Of a DNA stretch of 64,000 nt, positions 34,822 to 43,301 are shown piece by piece. The DNA is taken from NCBI GenBank assembly GCA_035532935.1, contig DATKQE010000039.1:1-64000 (forward strand). The letters run 5' to 3'. Under the pieces are notes generated by a model that had not been told where the DNA came from, ran no database searches, and worked only from the letters and a program-made list of their open reading frames with translations. The DNA comes from DATJLY01 sp035532935. Lineage in GTDB: Bacteria; Pseudomonadota; Alphaproteobacteria; ATCC43930; CGMCC-115725. The position numbers were made by a program, and so were the translations under genes. How positions within the stretch are numbered: the first letter of the stretch is position 1; each line of letters starts with the position of its first letter.

Positions 34822-35563
34822 TGCCGGCTTCGTCGCCCGACAGATTCAGGGTGACGCCCCGGCGCACCACGTCCTTGAGCGCCTGGAAATTGAGAATGTA
34901 GAGCGCGCGCGTGCGGCGCTCGACCACGCCGCGGCTGGCGAGTTCCGCGATCACGCGCGCCACCGACTCGCGCGTGGTCTGGGCGCGGATCGCGAGTTCC
35001 TGATGGCTCGGCAGTTCGGGCACGAGCCACTGATCGCTTCCGGGTTGGGTCACGCGGGCGAGGCGGATGATCTCGGAACAGATGCGCTGCTCGGGACCGA
35101 TGCTCGAGACGAAGCTCACCTTGTCGTCGAGGTCGCGGATGATCGAGGCCCAGCGCTTCGCCATCGCCAGGGCGACCTCGCCGCGCCGCACGAGAAGCGC
35201 CTGGAATTCCTGCTTCGGCAATTCGGCGACGACGCAGTCCTCGTCCGCGATGATCGTGGCGGAGGCCGCGCCGCCATCGATCGCCGAGATCTCGCCGAGC
35301 GCATCGCCGGCGCCGACGATGGCGATGGTGACCTCGTCGCTCTCGCCGATGTGATGAACGATGCGCGCACGGCCCGCAAGGATGAAATAGACGGCGGTAC
35401 CGCTGCTGAAGCGCGCCATCAGCACATCGCCAGCCGCGATGCGGCGATAGGTGCAGTGCGTCTCGAGATAGGTGCATTCCGACGCGGGCACCGTCGCCAG
35501 AATCTTCACGCCCGCCAGGGACAGCGACGCGGCCGGGCCCGATGCTTCGCTCTCTTCCGCCAT
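34814..35563 (-). CDS. Crp/Fnr family transcriptional regulator
   Basis: The 249-residue protein has an N-terminal cyclic-nucleotide-type beta-roll (DVLMARFSSGTAVYFILAGR, GAGDALGEISAIDG), a dimer helix, and a C-terminal winged helix with ELPSHQELAIRAQTTRESVA and RVIAELASRGVVERR. The four-cysteine oxygen-sensing cluster of FNR is absent from the N-terminus, so direct oxygen sensing through iron-sulfur chemistry is unlikely. The recognition helix ARTTRESVARV is Crp-like. It lies directly upstream of tadG and divergent from flp, so local control of the pilus operon is the natural hypothesis. The preferred start is ATG 35563. Confidence 0.88.
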   Translation of the reverse strand: MAEESEASGPAASLSLAGVKILATVPASECTYLETHCTYRRIAAGDVLMARFSSGTAVYFILAGRARIVHHIGESDEVTIAIVGAGDALGEISAIDGGAASATIIADEDCVVAELPKQEFQALLVRRGEVALAMAKRWASIIRDLDDKVSFVSSIGPEQRICSEIIRLARVTQPGSDQWLVPELPSHQELAIRAQTTRESVARVIAELASRGVVERRTRALYILNFQALKDVVRRGVTLNLSGDEAGSG

Positions 35564-35833
35564 GGATGCGTCAGCTCTCTCTCTTACCGTCTCGGGACGG
35601 ATCGCCGCGGGCTTCGCACGTTCACCAAGGCAATACAACCTAAAGGTGCTTATAACACAAATTAAGCATCAAAAGATTGCGCATAGGCGCGTCGTCGCTT
35701 ATCATCGCTTGTATTATGCCATATTTACTCTCTCTCAGATAGCAGGTTTGGGAGACCCGTCCCCAGCGGCGCTTGTACCCGTGCTTCGCAGAAGACGCGA
35801 TCAAGGCCGTGCGGCTAACCATGGAGGAACTCG
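35564..35833. promoter_or_regulatory. Divergent control region between the Crp-family gene and flp
   Basis: This 270-base region is unusually AT-rich between 35640 and 35750. A weak flp-facing promoter is TTGCGC (35677-35682), 17 bases, TATCAT (35700-35705); TATTAT at 35712 is another -10 candidate. No clear Crp half-site pair TGTGA/TCACA is seen. It should hold the promoters of both the regulator-tadG operon and the pilus operon. Confidence 0.45.
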
Positions 35834-36058
35834 ATGCTGCGTATGTACCTTGCCGGCGCCAGCTTCAAGAACGCTGCCTTCGGCGCGATCCACGGCGTGC
35901 GACATGACGCGTCCGGGGTCACAGCGATCGAATACGGTCTGATCGCTGGCCTCATCGCCGTCGTCATCATCGGCGTGCTCGCGCTCCTGGGCGGCGATCT
36001 CAAGAGTCTTTTCACCACCGTCGGCAGCGGGCTCACCAGCGCCGCGGGCTCCTCGTAG
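35834..36058 (+). CDS. flp: Flp family type IVb pilin
   Basis: This 74-residue major pilin precursor has a 28-residue leader ending HDASG and a mature N-terminus VTAIEYGLIAGLIAVVIIGV. Glu5 and Tyr6 after the cleavage glycine are the Flp hallmark. The mature pilin is about 46 residues, within the family range. A strong GGAGGAACTCG ribosome site precedes ATG 35834, as expected for an abundant structural protein. The stop shares its last base with the GTG of the prepilin peptidase gene. Confidence 0.93.
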   Translation: MLRMYLAGASFKNAAFGAIHGVRHDASGVTAIEYGLIAGLIAVVIIGVLALLGGDLKSLFTTVGSGLTSAAGSS

Positions 36059-36573
36059 TGAGCCGTCGCGGCGGCGGGATGCTGGAATGGCTCGCGCTCG
36101 GCGCCTATGCCGCGGCCCTCGTCGCGGCCGGGCTGACCGATCTTGTTCGCTATGAAATTCCGAACGGGGCGAGCCTCGTCCTGGTCGCCGCGTTCGGTGC
36201 GATCGTCCCGTCGCTCTCGCTGCCGGCCGCCGCGGCGCACGTCACGGCCGGCCTCGCGGTGCTGGCGGCGACGGCAGCCTGTTTCGCGCTGCGCCTCATG
36301 GGGGGTGGGGATGCGAAGCTTCTCGCCGCGGCGGCGCTATGGATGGGCTGGCGCAATCTCTTCGCCTTCATCGTTCTCACGGCGCTCGCAGGCGCGTTTC
36401 TCGGCCTCGCGCTGCTGCTGCTGCGATGGTGCCTGCCGCGCGCGTGCGCTGCCGGACGCTGGTACAGCCGCCTGTTGAGCCCCGGCGAGGGTGTCCCCTA
36501 CGGCATCGCCATCTCCGCGTCGGGGCTGGCGCTGCTGCCGCTGCTCGCGCTGGGCGGGACGGCAGGCCGGTGA
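36058..36573 (+). CDS. cpaA: Prepilin peptidase, CpaA/TadV type
   Basis: The 171-residue membrane aspartic protease has about five or six spans. The two catalytic aspartates are Asp28 in TDLVRYEIPN and Asp85 in the signature MGGGDAKLLAA. It lacks the N-methyltransferase domain of PilD, as is normal for Tad systems. It should cleave the Flp and TadE precursors at the glycine before the hydrophobic helix. GTG 36058 overlaps the flp stop; ATG 36079 is an alternative start. Confidence 0.9.
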   Translation: MSRRGGGMLEWLALGAYAAALVAAGLTDLVRYEIPNGASLVLVAAFGAIVPSLSLPAAAAHVTAGLAVLAATAACFALRLMGGGDAKLLAAAALWMGWRNLFAFIVLTALAGAFLGLALLLLRWCLPRACAAGRWYSRLLSPGEGVPYGIAISASGLALLPLLALGGTAGR

Positions 36574-36576
36574 CGC

Positions 36577-37506
36577 ATGCGGCTCGTCAGCGTCGTCATC
36601 GCGACCTTCGCCCTCGTTCTCGCCGCGGCGATCTATTTCGTCGTGCCCCGGTTGATGACGCACAACGCCGCGGAGACGCAACGCCAACAGCCGGCAAAGA
36701 TGCCGACGCAGGACGTGCTCGTTGCGGCGAAGGATCTTCCGGCGGGGACCATTCTCGCGAACGATGACGTGCGCTGGCAGCGCTGGCCGAAAGATGCGAT
36801 CGCCGCGGATTTCCTCGTGCGCGAGAAGGGCGCCGACGTGGCGCGGGACGTGGCTGGCCATGTGGTCCTCCGCGGCATCGAGAAGGATGCGCCGATCACG
36901 CCGCTGCGCCTGCTGAAGCCCGGCACGGCGGGCTTCCTCGCCGCGGCGCTGGCGCCGGGCAAATACGCTTCCTCGATCGCGATCGGTCCCGTTCCCGGCG
37001 TCAGCGGCCTGGTGCTTCCCGGCGACCGTGTCGACGTGCTGCTGACCGAGCAATATGCGGTGAAGCTCCGGTCGCCGGAGGGCGGGAGTGCGCCGCAGAT
37101 CAGCAACCGCGACGTGACGAGCGTGCTGCTGCACGACGTGAGGGTGCTCGCCATCGACCAGGTGATCCGGGACATCGACAGCAAGCCCACCAAACCTGCG
37201 GCCACGGCGACCCTCGAGGTGACTCTCGATCAGGCCGAGAAGCTCGCGCTGGCGACCTCGCTGGGCGGCCTGTCGCTGACGCTGCGCAGCCTGCGGCATG
37301 CGGCGCGGCCGGCGCCAGCTTCCGGCCCCGACATCGTTCAGGACTACCAGGTGAGCCCGTTCCGCGCCTACATCCTGAAGCACTATTACGCGAGCGGCAC
37401 CGGCCCGAAACCGGCGGCGCCACGCGACACGGGACGGTATCTGATGCCGCGCATCTATCACGGCGCCGTGCTCGCCGGCCCGGCCGGGCGATCGGTGCCG
37501 CAGTGA
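36577..37506 (+). CDS. cpaB: Flp pilus assembly protein CpaB/RcpC
   Basis: The 309-residue protein has one N-terminal membrane helix (SVVIATFALVLAAAIYF), then a SAF domain (VLVAAKDLPAGTILANDDVR, about 49-110) and the RcpC domain with VSGLVLPGDRVDVLLTEQY. CpaB is a periplasmic, membrane-anchored factor that works with the secretin. It is three bases downstream of cpaA and its stop overlaps the GTG of the secretin gene by 4 bases. Confidence 0.9.
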   Translation: MRLVSVVIATFALVLAAAIYFVVPRLMTHNAAETQRQQPAKMPTQDVLVAAKDLPAGTILANDDVRWQRWPKDAIAADFLVREKGADVARDVAGHVVLRGIEKDAPITPLRLLKPGTAGFLAAALAPGKYASSIAIGPVPGVSGLVLPGDRVDVLLTEQYAVKLRSPEGGSAPQISNRDVTSVLLHDVRVLAIDQVIRDIDSKPTKPAATATLEVTLDQAEKLALATSLGGLSLTLRSLRHAARPAPASGPDIVQDYQVSPFRAYILKHYYASGTGPKPAAPRDTGRYLMPRIYHGAVLAGPAGRSVPQ

Positions 37507-38954
37507 CCGGCCGCCTGTGCCAGATCGCCCGCGCGTTCGCCCTGCTATCGGCACTGGCGCCGGCGGCGATACCGGCTCGGCCCCACGCGCAGCCCGCCCC
37601 TGCTGCGGTTGCCGCGGCGACGGCCCGGTCGCTGGCGCTCGACGTCAACAAGTCGCACCTGGTTCATCTCGACCGTCCCGCGCGAGATGTGCTGGTCGTC
37701 AATCCCGCCATTGCGGATGTGGTCTTGCGCACCGCCGAGACCGCCTTCGTGATCGCGAAGAAGATCGGCGAGACCGACGTCTATTTCTTCGACGGCGACG
37801 GGCATGCGATCGACGCGCTCGACGTCAACGTGACCTTCGATTCGGACGCCGTCGCGCAGGCGCTGAGGCGCGCCATCCCCAACGAGCAGATCGACGTCTC
37901 GACCGCCAACCAGAGCATCGTGTTGAGCGGCTCGGTTGCCTCCCAGCAGGTGGCGGCCAACGCCGGCACGATCGCCCGGCAATTCGTTACCGACGACAAA
38001 TCCATCATCAACCTGCTCAAGGTCCGCGACCGGAACCAAGTGGTGCTGCGCGTCCGCGTGACCGAGATGGAGCGCACGGCGGTCAAGGAACTCGGCATCA
38101 CCCCGGGCTTTCCCGCACCGTTCAGCTTCAACATCGGCGGCCTCGGCTTCGCTATCGCCGGCAACGCGCCGGCGTTCGTTCAGACGCCGTTCTTCGGCCT
38201 CTACACCGGGCCTGGCGCGCAGGGCAGCACGCTCAGCCCGCCCCCGGTCCCGAGCCCATTCCCGGGCGCCCCGGCCGCGCCGTCGAGCAGCTTCGCCGCA
38301 CTGTTGCAGGCGCTCGAAGCGAACGGCCTCGTCCGGACGCTCGCCGAACCGACCCTGACGGCCGTCTCGGGCGAGACCGCGTCCTTCCTGGTCGGCGGCA
38401 AGTTTCCGCTGCCGACCGTCGTCGGGGTCGGCGCGTCGGCGCAGATCGTTCCCGTGTTCTATCCCTTCGGTGTGCAGCTCACGTTCACGCCGGTGGTGCT
38501 CTCGAGCGGCCTCATCAGTCTCAAGATCGCAACCTCCGTGAGCGCCACCGGGGCGCCGACCACGGTCGGCGGCACCAGTGTTCCGTCGCTCACCGAGCGC
38601 AGCGCGACGACGACGGTCGAGCTGCCATCCGGCGATGGGGTCGCGATCGCGGGCCTGCTCCAGAACGACATCCAGACCACCATCCAGGGGCTGCCGGGAC
38701 TGATGAACCTGCCGGTTCTCGGCGCCTTGTTCTCGAGCAAGCAGTTCCAGCACGACGAGACCGAGCTCGTGATCGCGTTGAGCGCCTATCTGGTTCGGCC
38801 GGTCGACCCGAACGCCTTGGCCTATCCCTCGGACGGCTTCGGGCCGGCGAGCGACTTCAACCTGTATTTCCTCGGCCGGCTCAACGCCACGCGCCTGCCG
38901 CGGGGTGCCAATCCACCGCCGCCGAAGGGACCCTTCGGCTTCATCCTGGAGTGA
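37503..38954 (+). CDS. cpaC: Type II/IV secretion secretin, CpaC/RcpA
   Basis: The 483-residue outer-membrane secretin has a signal peptide (cleavage near AHAQ), an N-terminal pilus-assembly domain (KSHLVHLDRPARDVLVVNPA), a BON-like segment, and the secretin core from about residue 180 (NQVVLRVRVTEMERTAVKEL). The conserved end AGLLQNDIQTTIQGLPGLMN followed by LPVLGALFSSKQF is the classic secretin signature. The protein forms the pore for the pilus. GTG 37503 overlaps the cpaB stop. Confidence 0.92.
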   Translation: MTGRLCQIARAFALLSALAPAAIPARPHAQPAPAAVAAATARSLALDVNKSHLVHLDRPARDVLVVNPAIADVVLRTAETAFVIAKKIGETDVYFFDGDGHAIDALDVNVTFDSDAVAQALRRAIPNEQIDVSTANQSIVLSGSVASQQVAANAGTIARQFVTDDKSIINLLKVRDRNQVVLRVRVTEMERTAVKELGITPGFPAPFSFNIGGLGFAIAGNAPAFVQTPFFGLYTGPGAQGSTLSPPPVPSPFPGAPAAPSSSFAALLQALEANGLVRTLAEPTLTAVSGETASFLVGGKFPLPTVVGVGASAQIVPVFYPFGVQLTFTPVVLSSGLISLKIATSVSATGAPTTVGGTSVPSLTERSATTTVELPSGDGVAIAGLLQNDIQTTIQGLPGLMNLPVLGALFSSKQFQHDETELVIALSAYLVRPVDPNALAYPSDGFGPASDFNLYFLGRLNATRLPRGANPPPPKGPFGFILE

Positions 38955-38959
38955 CCGCG

Positions 38960-39664
38960 ATGGCCCTCGCCCGTTCCGGTTGGTCACGTTTCGGCATCAT
39001 CGGCGCGCTCCTCGCGCTAGCCGCCTGCAGCGAGCCGATCCAGCAGGATTACACCAAGCGGTTCCCCATCGGGGCAAAGCCCGAGACCGTGAGCCTGACC
39101 GCGCCCGATCGCGGCAGCGCCGAGCCCCTCGCCGGCGGCGCCGACGCCGCGCGGTTTCGGATGTTGGTCGCGGGCTATCTCGACCGCGGTCATGGGCCGC
39201 TCACGATCACGATCGCCGCCGGCGCGCCCGAGACCCAGGCGGCGGCGCTGCGCCACCGTCTCGTCGCCGCCGGCATCCCGGCGAGCGCCATCCAGGTCGA
39301 ACGCGGCGGACGCGACGCGCGCGGCACGATCACGCTCCGCTACACCCGCTATGCCGTGGTTCTGCCCACCTGCGGCGATTGGAGCGCGCCGATGGGCTTC
39401 AATCCGAGTAACCTCGACGATCCCGAATTCGGCTGCTCGGTTCAGCGCAATCTCGGGCTCATGCTCGCCGATCCCGGCGACATCGTCAGCATGCGCACGC
39501 CGCAACCCACGGACAGCGCGAACGCCGAGCGCGTCATCCGCGCCTATCGCAGCGGCGCGGTGACGGAGGCGAAACAAGGAACGATCCAGGACAGCGCCGA
39601 TCAGAACGTCGCCACCGGATCGACCACAGGCGCATCCACCGCGGTCCCGAGCGCGTCGCACTAG
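38960..39664 (+). CDS. cpaD: Flp pilus assembly lipoprotein CpaD
   Basis: The 234-residue protein has a lipoprotein signal (LALAACSEPIQQ, lipidation at the Cys) and the CpaD core: RFPIGAKPETVSL, an OmpA-like segment, CGDWSAPMGFNPSN and EFGCSVQRNLGLMLADP. CpaD is an outer-membrane partner of the secretin. ATG at 38960 is taken; GTG at 38951, which overlaps the cpaC stop, is also in frame. Confidence 0.88.
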   Translation: MALARSGWSRFGIIGALLALAACSEPIQQDYTKRFPIGAKPETVSLTAPDRGSAEPLAGGADAARFRMLVAGYLDRGHGPLTITIAAGAPETQAAALRHRLVAAGIPASAIQVERGGRDARGTITLRYTRYAVVLPTCGDWSAPMGFNPSNLDDPEFGCSVQRNLGLMLADPGDIVSMRTPQPTDSANAERVIRAYRSGAVTEAKQGTIQDSADQNVATGSTTGASTAVPSASH

Positions 39665-39670
39665 CTCAAG

Positions 39671-39684
39671 GGAGGAGCGCCATA
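39671..39684 (+). promoter_or_regulatory. Ribosome binding site placed before an ATA codon, upstream of cpaE
   Basis: GGAGGA (39671-39676) is the only good ribosome site before cpaE and stands five bases before the in-frame codon ATA at 39682. The first standard start in frame, GTG 39703, is 26 bases from it, too far for normal initiation. Either ATA is used as the start or the GTG is reached by another mechanism. Confidence 0.45.
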
Positions 39685-39702
39685 CACCGGACCGATATTC
39701 AC

Positions 39703-40908
39703 GTGTTCGTGCCCCGCAATGGGGCGAAGGAAAGCATCGAACAGGTTCTGACCGACCGGCGCCTGACCAAGGCGCGCGCGCGCTTCTTCGACGGCGCCAT
39801 CGACGACGCGACGCAGCAATACGAAGGCAGTCCGAGCCCCGACCTTCTCATCATCGAGACGCACGACGACACATCCGCGATCTTCGCGAAGCTCGATGGC
39901 CTGTCGCGGGTCTGCCGCCGCGAGACCCAGCTCATCCTGATCGGCAGGCACAACGATGTCGGGCTCTATCGCGCGCTCACCAAGCAGGGCGTGCACGAAT
40001 ACCTGCCGCTTCCCCCCGATCCGCATCACCTGCTCGATGCCGTCGTGGCGATCTGCACCGACCCCGACGAGCGCAAGCTCGGCCGCCTCGTTTCCTTCAT
40101 CGGCGCCAGCGGCGGCGCGGGCTCGACTACGATCGCCAACAACGTCGCCTGGTGTCTCGGCAAGCTCTACGACGCCGAAGCGACGCTGATCGATCTCGAT
40201 CTCGCCTTCGGCACCGTGGCGATCGATTTCAATCTCGAATCGCCCGAGAACAGCCAGCAGGCACTCGCCCAATCCGACCGGCTCGACGATCAACTGCTGG
40301 CGCGCATCATCGGCAAGTACAACGAGAATCTGGGTCTCCTCACCGCGCCGGGCGATTGTGCGCGCGCGGCCGATGTGGTTCCGGCCGCGCTCGAGAGCAC
40401 GCTGACGCGGCTGCGGCGGAACGCGAGCTGGGTCGTGGCCGACCTGCCGCATTGCTGGGGCGCATGGGTGCGCCAGGTGCTCGACACCTCGGACGAGGTC
40501 GTGGTGACCGCCGTGCCGACGCTGGCGAGCCTCCGGAACGCCAAGAGCATCCTCGACGCGCTCAATCCCCAGCGCAAGAACGACGCCCCCGTCCGCGTCG
40601 TCCTGAACCATGTCGGCGCCAACCCCAAGACGGACATCGCGAGCAAGGAATTCGCCGCCGCGCTCGGCAGCGCCTTGAGCGTGACCGTGCCGCATGAGCC
40701 GGCGCTGTTCGGCGAAGCGGCCAATACCGGCCACATGGTGGGGGAAGCGCCGCGGGCCAAGGGCGTGATCGACCCGTTGAACGCGCTGGCGCGGCTCGTC
40801 AGCGGACGGAGCGACGCGAGCCCGCATTCCCGCGTCAGAAAGCACGGGCTTTGGCACAAGCTCCGGCCCGCGGCGGGCGCACGGATGGCGGATCGAGCGA
40901 AGGCATAG
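39703..40908 (+). CDS. cpaE: Pilus assembly ATPase-like localisation protein CpaE/TadZ
   Basis: The protein has 401 residues from GTG 39703 (408 if it begins at ATA 39682). An N-terminal receiver-like domain (about 1-115, LLIIETHDDTSAIFAKLDGL) precedes a MinD/ParA-type P-loop domain (from 125). The P-loop reads IGASGGAGSTTIANNVAW: both lysines of the ParA motif KGGxGK are absent, so ATP hydrolysis is doubtful. LIDLDLAFG (Walker A') is kept. TadZ proteins mark the cell pole for pilus assembly and often have degenerate P-loops. It ends 4 bases before cpaF. Confidence 0.87.
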   Translation: MFVPRNGAKESIEQVLTDRRLTKARARFFDGAIDDATQQYEGSPSPDLLIIETHDDTSAIFAKLDGLSRVCRRETQLILIGRHNDVGLYRALTKQGVHEYLPLPPDPHHLLDAVVAICTDPDERKLGRLVSFIGASGGAGSTTIANNVAWCLGKLYDAEATLIDLDLAFGTVAIDFNLESPENSQQALAQSDRLDDQLLARIIGKYNENLGLLTAPGDCARAADVVPAALESTLTRLRRNASWVVADLPHCWGAWVRQVLDTSDEVVVTAVPTLASLRNAKSILDALNPQRKNDAPVRVVLNHVGANPKTDIASKEFAAALGSALSVTVPHEPALFGEAANTGHMVGEAPRAKGVIDPLNALARLVSGRSDASPHSRVRKHGLWHKLRPAAGARMADRAKA

Positions 40909-40912
40909 AGGG

Positions 40913-42301
40913 ATGTTCGGAAAGCGCGATGCGCCGACGGTTCTGCCGGAGCGGCCGGCCTCCGCGGTCCCGCCGCCGCCGGCGCCAGCACCGCCGGCCG
41001 AGACAAAGCCGGCGGCGGCGGCCGATGACGGCCGCTTCAGCGAGATCAAGGTCAGCGTCTTCAACGCGCTCCTCGATGCGGTCGACCTCAAGGAGCTATC
41101 GAAACTCGCGCCCGATGCGGTGCGCGAGGAGCTGACCGACATCATCAGCGAAATCGTCAACATCAAGCGCTTCGTGCTGAGCGCGAACGAGCAGCTCCAT
41201 CTCATCGACGACATTTGCAATGACATACTGGGGCTCGGCCCGCTCGAGCCCCTGATCGCGCGCGACGATATCGCCGACATCATGGTCAACGGCAGCAACA
41301 AGGTCTATATCGAGACCGAAGGGAAGATCGTCCTCACCGACGTCAAGTTCCGCGACAACGCGCAGTTGATGAACATCTGCCAGCGCATCGTCAGCGCCGT
41401 CGCGCGTCGCGTCGACGAGTCGAGCCCGATCTGCGACGCGCGTCTGGCCGACGGCAGCCGCGTCAACGTGATCGCGCCGCCGCTCGCGATCGACGGCGCC
41501 GCGCTCACTATCCGCAAGTTCAAGAAAGAGAAGCTCACGCTCGAAAAACTGGTCGAGTTCGGCACCTGCCCGCCGCCGATGGCCGGCGTGCTCAAGGTCA
41601 TCGGCCATTGCCGGTTGAACGTGCTGATCTCGGGCGGCACCGGCTCGGGCAAGACGACGCTGCTCAATTGCCTGACCCGCTACATCGACGAGGGCGAGCG
41701 TATCGTCACCTGCGAGGACGCGGCCGAGCTGCAGTTGCAGCAGCCGCACGTGGTGCGCCTCGAGACCCGTCCGCCCAACCTCGAGGGCGCGGGCCAGATC
41801 AGCATGCGCGACCTCGTGCGCAATTGCCTGCGCATGCGGCCGGAACGGATCATCGTCGGCGAAGTGCGCGGCGCCGAGGCATTCGACCTGCTCCAGGCGA
41901 TGAACACGGGCCATGACGGCTCGATGGGCACGGTGCACGCGAACAATCCGCGCGAGGCGATCAGCCGCGTCGAAAACATGATCGCCATGGGCGGCTTCAC
42001 GCTGCCGACCAAGACCGTGCGCGAGCAGATCGCCGGCGCCGTCAGCGTCATCGTCCAGGTGCAGCGCCTGCGCGACGGCTCGCGCAAGATCACGCATATC
42101 ACCGAAATCGTCGGCATGGAGGGCGACGTGGTGACGCTGCAGGATCTGTTCGTCTACGAGGTCACCGCCGAGGACAGGAACGGCCGCCTGATCGGCCGGC
42201 ACAACTACTCGGGTCTGCGGCCCCGTTTCTACGATCGTGCCCGCTATTTCGGCAAGGAGCGCGAGCTCGTCGCCGCGCTGGAGGCGGCCGAGCATGGCTA
42301 G
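40913..42301 (+). CDS. cpaF: Tad pilus secretion ATPase CpaF/TadA
   Basis: The 462-residue motor ATPase has a proline-rich N-terminus, an N-terminal alpha/beta domain (DDICNDILGLGPLEPLIARD, IMVNGSNKVYIE), the Walker A GGTGSGKTTLLNCL with Lys247, the Asp box ERIVTCEDAAELQL, Walker B (RMRPERIIVGEVRGAEAFDL) and the His box MGTVHANNPREAI. It is cytoplasmic and hexameric in relatives and drives Flp polymerisation through TadB/TadC. Its end overlaps the tadB start by 8 bases. Confidence 0.95.
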   Translation: MFGKRDAPTVLPERPASAVPPPPAPAPPAETKPAAAADDGRFSEIKVSVFNALLDAVDLKELSKLAPDAVREELTDIISEIVNIKRFVLSANEQLHLIDDICNDILGLGPLEPLIARDDIADIMVNGSNKVYIETEGKIVLTDVKFRDNAQLMNICQRIVSAVARRVDESSPICDARLADGSRVNVIAPPLAIDGAALTIRKFKKEKLTLEKLVEFGTCPPPMAGVLKVIGHCRLNVLISGGTGSGKTTLLNCLTRYIDEGERIVTCEDAAELQLQQPHVVRLETRPPNLEGAGQISMRDLVRNCLRMRPERIIVGEVRGAEAFDLLQAMNTGHDGSMGTVHANNPREAISRVENMIAMGGFTLPTKTVREQIAGAVSVIVQVQRLRDGSRKITHITEIVGMEGDVVTLQDLFVYEVTAEDRNGRLIGRHNYSGLRPRFYDRARYFGKERELVAALEAAEHG

Positions 42302-43292
42302 TATCGGCCTGTCGCCCGCGGCATTGGTGATCGCGGCGCTGCTGCTGCTCGCGCTGACGAGCGCGCTCGGCCTGGTGATCGCACACAATACCGGGCCGCG
42401 TGCCAGGCTCAGGGCGCGCGTGGCGGCGATCGCCGGCGCCAAGGGCAGCGGCATGGCGGCAAAGGCCGCGGCGCCCGGAGCGCGGCGCACACGGCAGATC
42501 AGGAGCAAGATCGAGGAAGCCGCCGCCGGCACCGGCAAGCCGAGCCGCGGCGTCGAGCTCCGGCTGCTCATCGATCGCGCCGGAATCGGGCTCGACGTGC
42601 GCCGCTTCTACCTCTGGAGCGCCGCCGCGGCGGCCGCGGGCAGCGCGCTCTATCTGCTTCTCGGCTATCCGTGGTACGGGCTGTGGGCGCCGCCGGTCCT
42701 GCTCGGCGCCGGTCTTCCGCGCAAGGTGCTCGGCATGATCGCGGCGCGGCGCCAGCGTGCCTTCACGCGGCACTTTGCCGATGCGATCGACGTGATCGTG
42801 CGCGGCATCCGATCGGGGCTGCCGGTCGGCGAGTGCCTCACGATCATCGCGCGCGAGGCGGCCGATCCCGTCGCCACCGAATTCAAGCTTCTCGTCGAGG
42901 CGCAGCGGCTCGGCATGACGATGAAGCAGGCGCTCGATCGGAGCTGCCGGCGCATGCCGACCGCCGACATGAAATTCTTCGCGATCGTGCTCAACCTGCA
43001 GCAGCAGACCGGCGGCAACCTCGCCGAGACGCTCGGCGGCCTCAGCGACGTGCTGCGCCAGCGCAAGAAGATGGCCGACAAGGTGCGGGCGATGTCGTCG
43101 GAGGCGCGCACCACGGCGGGGATCATCGGCGCGATGCCGTTCTTGATCATGGGGATCATCGCGATCATCGATCCCGAATACATTTCCCTGCTCTTCACCG
43201 ACCCGCTGGGAAAGAAGATCGTCGTCGGCGGCGGGCTGTGGATGGTGCTTGGCGTCCTCATCATGCGCAAGATGATTTCCTTCGAGATCTGA
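42294..43292 (+). CDS. tadB: Tad pilus inner-membrane platform protein TadB
   Basis: The 332-residue protein has an N-terminal span (AALVIAALLLLALTSALGLV), two mid-chain spans and the T2SSF domain (TRHFADAIDVIVRGIRSGLP, GGNLAETLGGLSDVLRQRKK), ending with two C-terminal spans. It forms the platform with TadC on which CpaF acts. ATG 42294 lies inside the end of cpaF. Confidence 0.92.
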   Translation: MASIGLSPAALVIAALLLLALTSALGLVIAHNTGPRARLRARVAAIAGAKGSGMAAKAAAPGARRTRQIRSKIEEAAAGTGKPSRGVELRLLIDRAGIGLDVRRFYLWSAAAAAAGSALYLLLGYPWYGLWAPPVLLGAGLPRKVLGMIAARRQRAFTRHFADAIDVIVRGIRSGLPVGECLTIIAREAADPVATEFKLLVEAQRLGMTMKQALDRSCRRMPTADMKFFAIVLNLQQQTGGNLAETLGGLSDVLRQRKKMADKVRAMSSEARTTAGIIGAMPFLIMGIIAIIDPEYISLLFTDPLGKKIVVGGGLWMVLGVLIMRKMISFEI

Positions 43293-43301
43293 GGGGTGAC
43301 G

